Source: Verrucomicrobiaceae bacterium (lineage in GTDB: Bacteria; Verrucomicrobiota; Verrucomicrobiia; Verrucomicrobiales; Verrucomicrobiaceae). Taken from it: a DNA stretch of 64,000 nucleotides. This document shows positions 16,286 to 24,301 of this stretch, in pieces. Both the position numbers and the translations under genes were made by a program. Numbering within the stretch: the first letter of the stretch is position 1; each line of letters starts with the position of its first letter. The DNA is taken from positions 1 through 64,000 of the forward strand of contig JAEUHJ010000167.1 in NCBI GenBank assembly GCA_016795375.1, given 5' to 3'. Below the pieces are notes generated by a model. The model was not told the origin of the DNA, did no database searches, and saw only the letters and a program-made list of their open reading frames with translations.

Positions 16286-18757
16286 ATGAAACGCTTCATC
16301 TTCCTCACCTTCGCCGCAGGCGCATTCGCCGCCGAGCCTGATGCCGCCGGGCTGCATGCCTGGTATCGTGCCGGGAGTTTGAAGGCCGATGGCATGCGCG
16401 TGACCGCGTGGGAAAATGCCGCCGCTTCCGGTGATGTGCGCTCGCTCACGCGTATCGTCGGCCAGCCGCATGCTTTCCGCGTGAAATCCGCGAGCGGCGA
16501 TCAAACGGTCCTCCGGCTCGATGGCAAGGCCGCGCTGTGGCAGGCCGTGGGCGGCTGGGGCACACTCGATGGGGGGCGCACAGTTCTCGCAGTTCTTCGC
16601 CTCGCACCCGGCGCGGAGGGATTCCTTTTTGATGGCTCGACCAAGAGCGGTCGATCCCATGCGCAGGTGAAAAACGGTGCCTGGCAGGTCGGGTTCGGCA
16701 CGAACGAAGTCTTGTCCACGCACGACGCCAGGACAGGCACCTGGCAGATTCACGCCTTCATGTTCACCCAGACCGCCGCTGGCACGGACATCGTGCATAC
16801 GATTGCAGGGGCGGGGTCGAAGTCCGTCCACGCGAGCGCCGCGCAGCCGCTCGGTGGATTCATCATCGGCGCGGACGCCTCGACGAAGAACGGCCTCGAA
16901 TGCGACATCGCCGAAGTCATCGTCCACGACCGTGCCCTCGCCGGTGCCGGGTTGAACGCCGCCGTGAGCGATCTGCAAAGTCGCTGGGGTCAGCCGTCCG
17001 ATGCGCCTGAGGCCGAGCAGCCGCAGGCAGCCATCATCCCCGCCGACCCGCGCATCTTCCGCACCGTCGTGCGCGCACCGGGCGACGATGGGGTGAAAAG
17101 CTACCGCATCCCCGGCCTCGCCACTTCCACGAAAGGCACGCTGCTCGCCGTCTTCGACATCCGTCACAAACACTCCGGCGACCTGCCAGCGGACATCGAC
17201 GTCGGCCTCATGCGTTCCACCGACGATGGCAAGACCTGGGGCAAGATGCAGGCCATCATGGACTTCGACGCCAGCGAGCCCGGTTCGCGCGGCAACGGCG
17301 TCGGCGACCCCGCCATTCTCGTGGATCAAGAGACCGGTGCGATTTTTGTCGTCGCCCTCTGGAGCAAAGGCGCGCGTGGCTGGGGCGGCAGCGGTCCCGG
17401 CATGACGCCGGATGAAACCGGCCAGCTCGTCCTCGTGAAAAGCACCGATGACGGCGTGACGTGGAGCAAGCCCGGGAGCATCACGCCGCAGGTCAAAGAC
17501 CCCGCGTGGCGGCTCTGTTTCAACGGCCCCGGCTGCGGCATCCAGCTCCGGGACGGCACGCTCGTCTTCGCTGCGCAGTTCAAAGGCGCGGACAACGTGC
17601 CGCACTCGTGCTTCATCGCCAGCGGCGACCATGGCGGGACGTGGAAGATTTCGCCTGCGGCCATCCCCGCCCGCCCGCCGACGAGCGAGGCGCAAATCGC
17701 CGAACTCGCCGACGGCTCGTTGCTCCTCTCCATGCGTGATGAATCCCGCTCCGGCAAACGCGCCTGGGCGCGGTGGAACAATGGTAAATGGAGCGAGCCC
17801 TGGTCCGCCGTCACCGATCCGACGTGCATGGCCAGCCTCATCCGTCATCCCCACGGCGAACTCATTTCCTCCAATCCCAACAACACCTCCCGTCGTGACA
17901 ACCTCACCCTTCGCTCCAGCAGCGACGGCGGCAGGACATGGAGCGCCGGCCGCGTGCTCGATCCCGGACCGGCGATGTATTCCTGCATGACCGTGTTGCG
18001 CGACGGCAGCATCGGCATCCTTTATGAAAGCGGCCCCGAGTGCAGCCTCACCTTCGCCCGTTTCCCGATCGAGTGGGTGCTGGAAGGCGCCACCTCTCCC
18101 GCCGTCCCCGAAGGCCGTCTCGAGACCACCGGCAAATTCGCCTGGTGGATGAAACGGCACGAGCAAAAACTCGCCGAAGTCAAAGCCGGCGCCGATGCCG
18201 AAGTCGTTTTCATCGGCGACTCCATCACCCAGGGCTGGGAAGCCGCCGGGAAGGAGCTGTGGCACCGCGGCTACGCCCCCCGCCGTGCCTTGAACCTCGG
18301 CTTCGGTGGCGACAGCACTCACCACGTCCTCTGGCGGCTCGACCACGGCGAATTCGACGGCCTCAAGCCCAAAGTCTGCGTCCTGCACATCGGCACCAAT
18401 AACGTCCGCCACAGCGACTCCACCCCGCAGCAGATCACGGAAGGCATCCGCGCCATCATCGACCGCATCGCCAATAAATCCCCCGGCACAAGAATCATCC
18501 TCCACGCCATCTTCCCGCGCGGTGCGGACGCCACCGATCCCTGGCGCCAGCGCAGCCAGCAGGTCAACGCCCTGCTCCCCGCCCTCGCCGACGGCCGGCG
18601 CGTCCACTTCCTCGACATCGGCAGCGCCTTCACCGGCCCCGGCGGCGCCGTGAGCAAAGAAGTCATGCCCGACCTCCTCCACCTCAGTCCCAAAGGCTAC
18701 GCCCTCTGGGCCACAGCCCTCGAACCCAAGCTCCGCGAGTTGCTCGCCGCGCCTTGA
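16286..18757 (+). CDS. Trimodular LamG-sialidase-SGNH esterase
   Basis: 823 residues, secreted (MKRFIFLTFAAGAFAAE). Residues about 20-235 are a concanavalin/LamG-like domain. A GH33 sialidase covers about 250-605 with a YRIP motif near 272 and Asp-boxes STDDGKTW, STDDGVTW, SGDHGGTW and SSDGGRTW. From about residue 630 it is an SGNH/GDSL hydrolase: nucleophile Ser646 in GDSITQGW, GGDSTHH, HIGTNN, and Asp796 and His799 in DLLHLSPKGY. The combination suggests removal of O-acetyl groups that block sialidases, followed by sialic acid release, in one polypeptide. The last 50 codons are repeated almost exactly at 23963-24116. An RM island starts immediately after it. Confidence 0.85.
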   Translation: MKRFIFLTFAAGAFAAEPDAAGLHAWYRAGSLKADGMRVTAWENAAASGDVRSLTRIVGQPHAFRVKSASGDQTVLRLDGKAALWQAVGGWGTLDGGRTVLAVLRLAPGAEGFLFDGSTKSGRSHAQVKNGAWQVGFGTNEVLSTHDARTGTWQIHAFMFTQTAAGTDIVHTIAGAGSKSVHASAAQPLGGFIIGADASTKNGLECDIAEVIVHDRALAGAGLNAAVSDLQSRWGQPSDAPEAEQPQAAIIPADPRIFRTVVRAPGDDGVKSYRIPGLATSTKGTLLAVFDIRHKHSGDLPADIDVGLMRSTDDGKTWGKMQAIMDFDASEPGSRGNGVGDPAILVDQETGAIFVVALWSKGARGWGGSGPGMTPDETGQLVLVKSTDDGVTWSKPGSITPQVKDPAWRLCFNGPGCGIQLRDGTLVFAAQFKGADNVPHSCFIASGDHGGTWKISPAAIPARPPTSEAQIAELADGSLLLSMRDESRSGKRAWARWNNGKWSEPWSAVTDPTCMASLIRHPHGELISSNPNNTSRRDNLTLRSSSDGGRTWSAGRVLDPGPAMYSCMTVLRDGSIGILYESGPECSLTFARFPIEWVLEGATSPAVPEGRLETTGKFAWWMKRHEQKLAEVKAGADAEVVFIGDSITQGWEAAGKELWHRGYAPRRALNLGFGGDSTHHVLWRLDHGEFDGLKPKVCVLHIGTNNVRHSDSTPQQITEGIRAIIDRIANKSPGTRIILHAIFPRGADATDPWRQRSQQVNALLPALADGRRVHFLDIGSAFTGPGGAVSKEVMPDLLHLSPKGYALWATALEPKLRELLAAP
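18604..18757 (+). repeat. Direct repeat, copy 1 (3-prime end of sialidase-esterase gene)
   Basis: 150 bases (18604-18753) match 23963-24112 with a single difference (G at 18624, A in the other copy). After one further mismatch, TGA is shared. The offset is 5,359 bases. This copy is the natural C-terminus of the SGNH domain. It marks the left boundary of the hsdM-hepT-hsdS-fic-hsdR island. Confidence 0.95.
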
Positions 18758-18872
18758 TCGATGATGCGATGGGTGCCGAGGCGGTGATCCAGGATCGCCC
18801 GTTGATTCCCCCCCCGCGGGCGAAAGGAAAGTTGCCACGGCATTTCCATGTCCCATCGTGGACGCTTCCCGC

Positions 18873-20345
18873 ATGTTCGAACAAACCTTCAAAAACATCG
18901 ACGACGTCCTCTGGAAGGACGCCGGCTGCACCAGCGAGCTGGATTACTCCGAGCAGTCCTCATGGCTGCTGTTCCTGAAATACCTCGACAGCCTGGAGCA
19001 GGACAAAGCCGCCGTCGCCGTGCTGGAAGGCAGGAAACACACGCCCATCCTCGCCCCGGAGTTCCGCTGGTCCGCCTGGGCCGCGCCCAAGGATCCGAGC
19101 GGCGCGATCGACCACAACCGGGCCCTCACCGGCGAAGACCTGCGCGACTTCGTGAACGGGAAACTTTTCCCCTACCTGCACGGATTCAAACAGCGCGCCA
19201 CCAGGCCGGATACCATCGAATACAAGATCGGGGAAATTTTCGGCGAGATCCGCAACAAGATCCAAAGCGGCTACAACCTGCGCGACATCATCGACCATGT
19301 GGACGAACTGCGGTTTGGGACGCAGAAGGAAAAGCACGAGCTGTCCCACCTCTACGAGGCCAAGATCAGGAACATGGGCAACGCCGGGCGCAACGGCGGC
19401 GAATACTACACGCCGCGCCCGCTCATCCGCGCCATCATCCGCGTCGTCGCGCCCCGCATCGGCGAGACCATCTACGACGGCGCCTGCGGCTCCGCCGGGT
19501 TCTTGTGCGAGTCGTATGATTATCTGACCCAGGCGACCAAATTGGCGACGAAGGATTTGGCGACCCTCCAAACCAAAACCTTTTACGGCAAGGAGAAGAA
19601 GTCCCTCGCCTACGTCATCGGCGTGATGAACCTCATCCTCCACGGCATCGAAGCACCCAACCTCGTCCACACCAACACCCTCGCGGAGAACCTCGCCGAC
19701 ATTCAGGAAAAGGACCGCCACCACATCGTGCTGGCCAATCCGCCCTTCGGCGGCAAGGAGCGCCCGGAGGTGCAGCAGAACTTCCCCATCCGCACCGGCG
19801 AGACGGCCTTCCTCTTCCTCCAGCACTTCATCAAGACCCTCAAGGCCGGCGGCCGCGCCGGCGTGGTCATCAAGAACACCTTCCTTTCCAACACCGACAA
19901 CGCCTCCGTCAGCCTCAGAAAACACCTGCTGGAAAGCTGCAACCTCCACACCGTGCTCGACTGCCCCGGCGGCACCTTCCAGGGCGCGGGCGTGAAGACC
20001 GTGGTCCTGTTCTTTGAAAAAGGCGCGCCCACCCGCCGCGTCTGGTTCTACCAGCTCGACCCCGGCCGCAACCTCGGCAAAATCAACCCGCTCAACGACG
20101 CGGACCTCGCGGACTTCATTGAGAAACAGAAGACCTTCGCCGACTCCGACCGGAGCTGGAGCGTGGAGGCCAGGGACATCGACCCGGCGACCTGGGACCT
20201 CTCCGTGAAAAACCCCAACGGCGGCGAGGAAGTGCAGCACCGCAGCCCCGAACAAATCATTGCGGAAATGCAGCAGCTCGACACCGAAGCCCAGGCTTCT
20301 TTACAAAAAATCAAAGCCCTCCTGGGTTCACGATTCACCGACTAA
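18873..20345 (+). CDS. hsdM: Type I restriction-modification methyltransferase subunit HsdM
   Basis: 490 residues from the ATG at 18873 (a GTG at 18858 is in frame). The N-terminal helical HsdM domain runs to about residue 120 (FEQTFKNIDDVLWKDAG). The SAM-binding region follows GGEYYTPRPLI and reads DGACGSAGF where DPxCGSGGF is usual. The target-adenine motif NPPF is near residue 289, within NPPFGGKERP. A C-terminal helical segment binds HsdS. It methylates adenine N6 as M2S. It is the first gene of the island and lies 6 bases upstream of the HEPN gene. The 100 bases before it contain no clear promoter. Confidence 0.9.
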   Translation: MFEQTFKNIDDVLWKDAGCTSELDYSEQSSWLLFLKYLDSLEQDKAAVAVLEGRKHTPILAPEFRWSAWAAPKDPSGAIDHNRALTGEDLRDFVNGKLFPYLHGFKQRATRPDTIEYKIGEIFGEIRNKIQSGYNLRDIIDHVDELRFGTQKEKHELSHLYEAKIRNMGNAGRNGGEYYTPRPLIRAIIRVVAPRIGETIYDGACGSAGFLCESYDYLTQATKLATKDLATLQTKTFYGKEKKSLAYVIGVMNLILHGIEAPNLVHTNTLAENLADIQEKDRHHIVLANPPFGGKERPEVQQNFPIRTGETAFLFLQHFIKTLKAGGRAGVVIKNTFLSNTDNASVSLRKHLLESCNLHTVLDCPGGTFQGAGVKTVVLFFEKGAPTRRVWFYQLDPGRNLGKINPLNDADLADFIEKQKTFADSDRSWSVEARDIDPATWDLSVKNPNGGEEVQHRSPEQIIAEMQQLDTEAQASLQKIKALLGSRFTD

Positions 20346-20351
20346 GCACTC

Positions 20352-20768
20352 ATGAATGCCCCGCAAGACATCCGCTGGAAACAGCGATTTCAAAACTTCA
20401 CCAAAGCACTTGTCCGCCTAAGTGACGCCGTCGAGTTGGCGACGGAGCGGGAACTGACCGACCTGGAGCAACAAGGGCTGATCCAGGCTTTTGAGTTCAC
20501 GCATGAACTGGCTTGGAACACGCTCAAGGATTACCTGATCTATCAGGGTGCTGATCCCTCCATCGTCGGCAGTCGCGATGCCACCCGATTGGCCTTCCAG
20601 AATCAACTGATCGGCAACAGCGAGGCATGGATGGAGATGATCAAGAGTCGCAACCAGACCTCCCATACCTACAACCAGGAAACTGCCGATGAGATTGTCG
20701 CCCTCATCATTGCTTCCTATTATCCCGAGTTCGAGCAACTGCGCGTCCTGCTCACAGGCAAACTCTGA
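20352..20768 (+). CDS. hepT: HepT-like HEPN toxin / nucleotidyltransferase substrate-binding protein
   Basis: 138 residues, all-helical, of the HI0074 (nucleotidyltransferase substrate-binding) type. The HEPN ribonuclease motif R-x4-H-x-Y is complete: Arg100, His105 and Tyr107 in SRNQTSHTYN. In studied HepT/MntA pairs HepT is an RNase toxin and MntA silences it by adding AMP to the Tyr of this motif. The conserved GSRDATRLAFQNQLI segment is also present. It lies 6 bases after hsdM and 2 bases before the MntA-HsdS fusion gene, so it is an internal cistron of the RM operon. Confidence 0.85.
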   Translation: MNAPQDIRWKQRFQNFTKALVRLSDAVELATERELTDLEQQGLIQAFEFTHELAWNTLKDYLIYQGADPSIVGSRDATRLAFQNQLIGNSEAWMEMIKSRNQTSHTYNQETADEIVALIIASYYPEFEQLRVLLTGKL

Positions 20769-20770
20769 CC

Positions 20771-22297
20771 ATGCCCTACGGCCTTCCCAGCGAAAGCATC
20801 GAACAGATCCGCGCGGTCTTTGCCCGCCATCCGGAGCTGAAGCAGGCCATTCTCTACGGCTCCCGCGCCATGGGAACCCAGCGCGAGGGATCGGACATCG
20901 ATCTCACGCTCACGGGCAAGGATCTGAACCTCAGAGTCCTTTCCCGCATCGAAACCGAACTCGACGACCTCCTCCTGCCCTACCCATTCGATCTCTCCCT
21001 CCGCCGCCAAATTAAGAACGACTCCCTGCTCAACCACATCGAACGAGTGGGAGTTCTGTTTTACGAGAAGGATAATGGAGACCAAGGGAAACAGCGGGAA
21101 GATGGAATGAAGGAGGGGTGGGAGTGGAAGAAGCTGGGGGAGGTGTTGGCGAAAACTGAAACCACCGACCCGACACGCTCGCCAAACGCTGAGTTCGACT
21201 ACATCGACGTTTCCAGCGTCTCGAATGAAACACTCACGATCCAGGAAACCCAGCGTCTGAAAGGAAAAGACGCGCCGAGCCGAGCGCGACGGCTTGTCAG
21301 AACCAACGACATCCTCTTTGCGACGATTCGCCCGACGCTCCGCAGAATCGCCATCGTGCCCGAAGAACTGGACGAGCAGGTTTGCAGCACGGGTTACTTT
21401 GTTCTTCGCGCTACACCCGCGGTGGATGCCCGCTTCGTCTTCTACTTTCTCCAAACCGGAGACTTCATGGCTGCAATGGAGAAGCTGCAGAAGGGCGCGA
21501 GCTATCCTGCTGTTACAGACGGCGACGTCCGCTCGCAGCCGTTCCCCCTCCCCCCGCTGGCCGAGCAGCGGCGGATCGTGGGGGTGCTGGACGAAGCGTT
21601 TGCCGGGCTGGCGCGCGCCAAAGCCAACGCCGAACAGAACCTCCAAAACGCCCGCGCCCTCTTCGCCAGCCACCTCCAAGCCGTCTTCTCCCAACGCGGA
21701 AACGGGTGGGTGGAGAGGACGCTGGGGGAGCTATGCACGGCTGTGGAGTATGGGTCTTCCTCGAAATCCAAGAAGGAAGGAAGGTTGCCCGTGCTGCGAA
21801 TGGGGAATATTCAAGACGGCAGGCTTGATTGGGGAAATCTCGTTTATTCTGACAACGAAGCGGAAAACGAAAGATACCAGCTCAAGCATAATGACGTTTT
21901 GTTCAATCGGACAAACAGCCCTGAGCTGGTTGGGAAAACCGCAATCTACAAAGGCGAACGGCCCGCAATCTTTGCCGGCTACCTCATTCGTATTCACCGA
22001 AAGGAAGACCTGCTCGACGCGGACTACTTGAACTACTTTCTAAACAGCCGCATTGCCTTCGACTACGGGAAGACGGTTGTGATTTCGAGCGTCAACCAAG
22101 CAAACATTAACGGCGCGAAGCTGAAAACGTATCCGATTCCGACTCCTCCGCTCCCCGAACAACGCCGCATCGCCACTCAACTCGACGCGCTCTCCGCCGA
22201 GACGCAGCGGCTGGCGGGGGTGTATGCGCGGCAGTCGGCGGCACTGGCGGAGTTGAAGCAGGCCCTGCTGCACCGGGCCTTCGCCGGGGCGCTGTGA
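20771..22297 (+). CDS. hsdS: MntA nucleotidyltransferase fused to type I specificity subunit HsdS
   Basis: 508 residues in one open frame. Residues 1-100 are a minimal nucleotidyltransferase of the MNT group: GSRAMG at 30-35, DxD at 42-44 (the GSx10DxD motif) and a third Asp at 74. A purine-rich linker covers about residues 100-113. From there it is HsdS: first target-recognition domain about 115-260, conserved helix about 268-310 (PPLAEQRRIVGVLDEAF), second target domain about 315-465, second helix to the end (PPLPEQRRIATQLDAL). No stop separates the two parts. An internal ATG at 21107 with a purine-rich upstream stretch could also start HsdS alone. The second target domain is visibly more AT-rich than its surroundings, as often seen with exchanged HsdS domains. 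Confidence 0.85.
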   Translation: MPYGLPSESIEQIRAVFARHPELKQAILYGSRAMGTQREGSDIDLTLTGKDLNLRVLSRIETELDDLLLPYPFDLSLRRQIKNDSLLNHIERVGVLFYEKDNGDQGKQREDGMKEGWEWKKLGEVLAKTETTDPTRSPNAEFDYIDVSSVSNETLTIQETQRLKGKDAPSRARRLVRTNDILFATIRPTLRRIAIVPEELDEQVCSTGYFVLRATPAVDARFVFYFLQTGDFMAAMEKLQKGASYPAVTDGDVRSQPFPLPPLAEQRRIVGVLDEAFAGLARAKANAEQNLQNARALFASHLQAVFSQRGNGWVERTLGELCTAVEYGSSSKSKKEGRLPVLRMGNIQDGRLDWGNLVYSDNEAENERYQLKHNDVLFNRTNSPELVGKTAIYKGERPAIFAGYLIRIHRKEDLLDADYLNYFLNSRIAFDYGKTVVISSVNQANINGAKLKTYPIPTPPLPEQRRIATQLDALSAETQRLAGVYARQSAALAELKQALLHRAFAGAL

Positions 22298-22435
22298 GCG
22301 GCTGGACCGGAACCCTGACTTGCGGTCCACGGGGCCGGGCATATCCATGCCATCGCCACAGGAGACTGCTCGCGCCGAAAAAACGTCGTTTCTTCGACAC
22401 ATCCCGGCGCTCGTGCTCAACAAACGCATCCATTC

Positions 22436-22462
22436 TTTACAGGTTGGCGGCAACGTGATAAG
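22436..22462 (+). promoter_or_regulatory. Possible promoter for the island fic gene
   Basis: TTTACA (22436-22441), 15 bases, then GATAAG (22457-22462), about 20 bases before the fic ATG at 22483. TTCTTTACA occurs again right at the start codon (22476 onward). It sits in a 185-base gap between hsdS and fic, the only real gap in the island, so fic and hsdR may have their own transcript. Elements are imperfect. Confidence 0.3.
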
Positions 22463-22482
22463 GGAACGCCGATTTTCTTTAC

Positions 22483-23559
22483 ATGAACACGCTGCGTCCA
22501 TTGCCGCTTCAGGATCCAACCTCGCTGGAAACTCGCGAGGTCTGGGCCGCGCTCACCGAAGCGCACCGGCATTTGGCGGAGCTGAAGGGCTTGTGTGCCT
22601 CGCTGCCGAATCAGGGCATCCTGCTGGACACACTGGGCATCCAGGAGGCGAAGGACAGCTCGGAGATCGAGAACATCATCACCACGCACGACCAGATCTT
22701 CGCCTCTCAGTCTGATGCGGCGGTGACTCCCGCCGCGAAGGAGGTGCGGCACTATGTGTCCGCCCTGCGCACGGGCTACGAAGCCGTCCGGGATTCGCGC
22801 CTGATCCGGCTGGAGACGGTGCTGGCCGTGCAGGCGGAACTGGAGCAAAACCGTGCGGGCTTGCGCAGGCTACCGGGCACAGTCTTGAAGAATGAAGCGA
22901 CAGGAAAGGTGGTCTATGAGCCGCCGCAGGATGCCGCCGCGGTGGAGCGATTGATGGGAAACCTCATCGACTTCATCCACGCAGACGACGGTCTGGATCC
23001 TCTGCTGCGCATGGCCATCGCGCATCATCAGTTCGAGAGCATTCACCCTTTCTATGACGGCAATGGCCGCACGGGGCGCATCCTCAATTTGTTGATGATG
23101 CAGCGCGACGGCCTGCTGGATGTGCCGGTGCTTTATCTCAGCCGCTACATCACGACGACGAAGGCGGACTACTACCGTCTGCTGCAAACGGTGCGTGATG
23201 AGGATCGCTGGGCGGAATGGTGCCTCTACATTCTGCGGGGCGTGGCACTGACCTCGCGCAGTGCGATCTCATCGGTGACAGCCTTGCGTGAACTGATGCT
23301 GAAGACCAAGCACGACATGCGGGACAAGCTGCCGAAGCTCTACAGCCAGGATCTGCTGAACAACCTCTTCCGTTACCCCTACACGAAGATTGAGTTCGTC
23401 GAGCGCGAACTTTCCGTGTCGCGCATCACGGCGGCAAAGTATCTGGATCAACTGACCGCGGCGGGCTTCGTGACGAAGCGCAAGGTCGGCAGGACGAACT
23501 TCTACATCAACGCGCCGCTCTTTGCGCTGTTGAGCAACGTGACCCTCGACACACCATGA
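22483..23559 (+). CDS. Fic-family AMP-transferase-like protein in RM island
   Basis: 358 residues. An N-terminal Fic/DOC helix region has the inhibitory motif S-x-x-x-E-N at Ser59-Asn64 (SSEIEN). The catalytic motif HPFYDGNGRTGR at residues 188-199 is canonical and complete. The C-terminus (about 270-358) is a winged-helix domain (FVERELSVSRITAAKYLDQLTAAGFV). This matches class II Fic proteins, which AMPylate proteins when the inhibitory Glu is displaced. Its stop overlaps the ATG of the hsdR remnant by 4 bases (ATGA), so it is translationally coupled to restriction. Fic genes are recurrent neighbours of type I RM operons; their role there is not established. Confidence 0.9.
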   Translation: MNTLRPLPLQDPTSLETREVWAALTEAHRHLAELKGLCASLPNQGILLDTLGIQEAKDSSEIENIITTHDQIFASQSDAAVTPAAKEVRHYVSALRTGYEAVRDSRLIRLETVLAVQAELEQNRAGLRRLPGTVLKNEATGKVVYEPPQDAAAVERLMGNLIDFIHADDGLDPLLRMAIAHHQFESIHPFYDGNGRTGRILNLLMMQRDGLLDVPVLYLSRYITTTKADYYRLLQTVRDEDRWAEWCLYILRGVALTSRSAISSVTALRELMLKTKHDMRDKLPKLYSQDLLNNLFRYPYTKIEFVERELSVSRITAAKYLDQLTAAGFVTKRKVGRTNFYINAPLFALLSNVTLDTP

Positions 23560-24116
23560 ACGAATCCGAAACCCGCGCTGAACTCATTGACCCCGCGCTC
23601 GCCGCCGCAGGCTGGGGCGTGGTTCCGGGCAGCCGCATCCGACGGGAGTTTGTCATCGCGCCGGGGCGCATCGAAGGGAAAGGCAAGCGCGGGAAGGTGC
23701 TGAAGGCGGATTATCTTCTGGAATACCGGAATACGAAGCTGGCGGTGGTGGAAGCGAAAGCCGTTTCGGAAGCCCACACCGAAGGCGTGGGGCAGGCGAA
23801 GGACTATGCGGGGAAGCTGGCGATCCGCTTCACCTACGCGACGAACGGGAAGGGCATCTACGGCATCGACATGCACACCGGCAAGGAGGGGGATGTGGCG
23901 GCCTATCCTTCCCCCGAGGAGCTGTGGGCGCGCACCTTCTCCGAAGCCAACGCCTGGCGCGACCACTTCCTCGACATCGGCAACGCCTTCACCGGCCCCG
24001 GCGGCGCCGTGAGCAAAGAAGTCATGCCCGACCTCCTCCACCTCAGTCCCAAAGGCTACGCCCTCTGGGCCACAGCCCTCGAACCCAAGCTCCGCGAGTT
24101 GCTCGCCGCGCCATGA
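23556..24116 (+). pseudogene. hsdR: Truncated HsdR nuclease domain fused to SGNH C-terminal tail
   Basis: 186 residues. Residues 1 to about 136 are the N-terminal endonuclease region of a type I R subunit: RAELIDPALAAAGW, then the PD-(D/E)xK residues Asp52 and Glu66-x-Lys68 (VVEAKA), and SPEELWARTFSEANAWRDHF, the segment just before the helicase in intact HsdR. At that point the sequence switches, in frame, to the last 50 residues of the sialidase-SGNH protein and ends at its stop. All helicase and translocase motifs are absent, so it cannot restrict DNA on its own. The junction lies in a short similarity (GGCGCG then CCACTTC), which suggests recombination or a deletion. An assembly join is the alternative. 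Confidence 0.85.
23963..24116 (+). repeat. Direct repeat, copy 2 (right edge of the RM island)
   Basis: Matches 18604-18757 at 149 of 150 bases plus the shared TGA after one mismatch. The exact run common to both copies is 129 bases. It supplies the abnormal C-terminus of the hsdR remnant and marks the right boundary of the island. The final bases GCCATGA create an ATG overlapping the stop. Confidence 0.95.
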
Positions 24117-24301
24117 CCACTGATCTCACCCACGCCGACAGCCGCTCCCAGCTCGGCGTGCTGCTTGATGGCGGGAGCCGATCCGGCTGCGGCACGGCCC
24201 AACAATCCCCGCCGGTGGCGCGGGACGCGCGCGAATCATCCCGAAATGATGCCTGCTCCGGGTTCCGGCTTGCGAGCGTTTCCGCGGCAGGCCACCAGTG
24301 A
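24113..24301 (+). other. Short ORF resembling the start of the 2-epimerase gene
   Basis: An ATG overlapping the stop of the second repeat opens 62 codons. The first 15 or so (TDLTHADSRSQLGVL) resemble the beginning of the N-acylglucosamine 2-epimerase at 26036 (TDLTTPGSRAHLAEL); 8 of 15 residues agree. After that the similarity vanishes. It may be the scar of a second epimerase gene that once followed a sialidase-esterase copy. Otherwise this 180-base gap before the SulP gene holds nothing recognisable. Confidence 0.3.

Noticed and set aside
13898-18931. A 1,677-codon open frame on the minus strand
   Set aside because: It lies opposite five well-supported plus-strand genes (regulator, lyase, two sialidases, start of hsdM), lacks any recognisable domain and is the expected third-position artefact of high-GC coding DNA.
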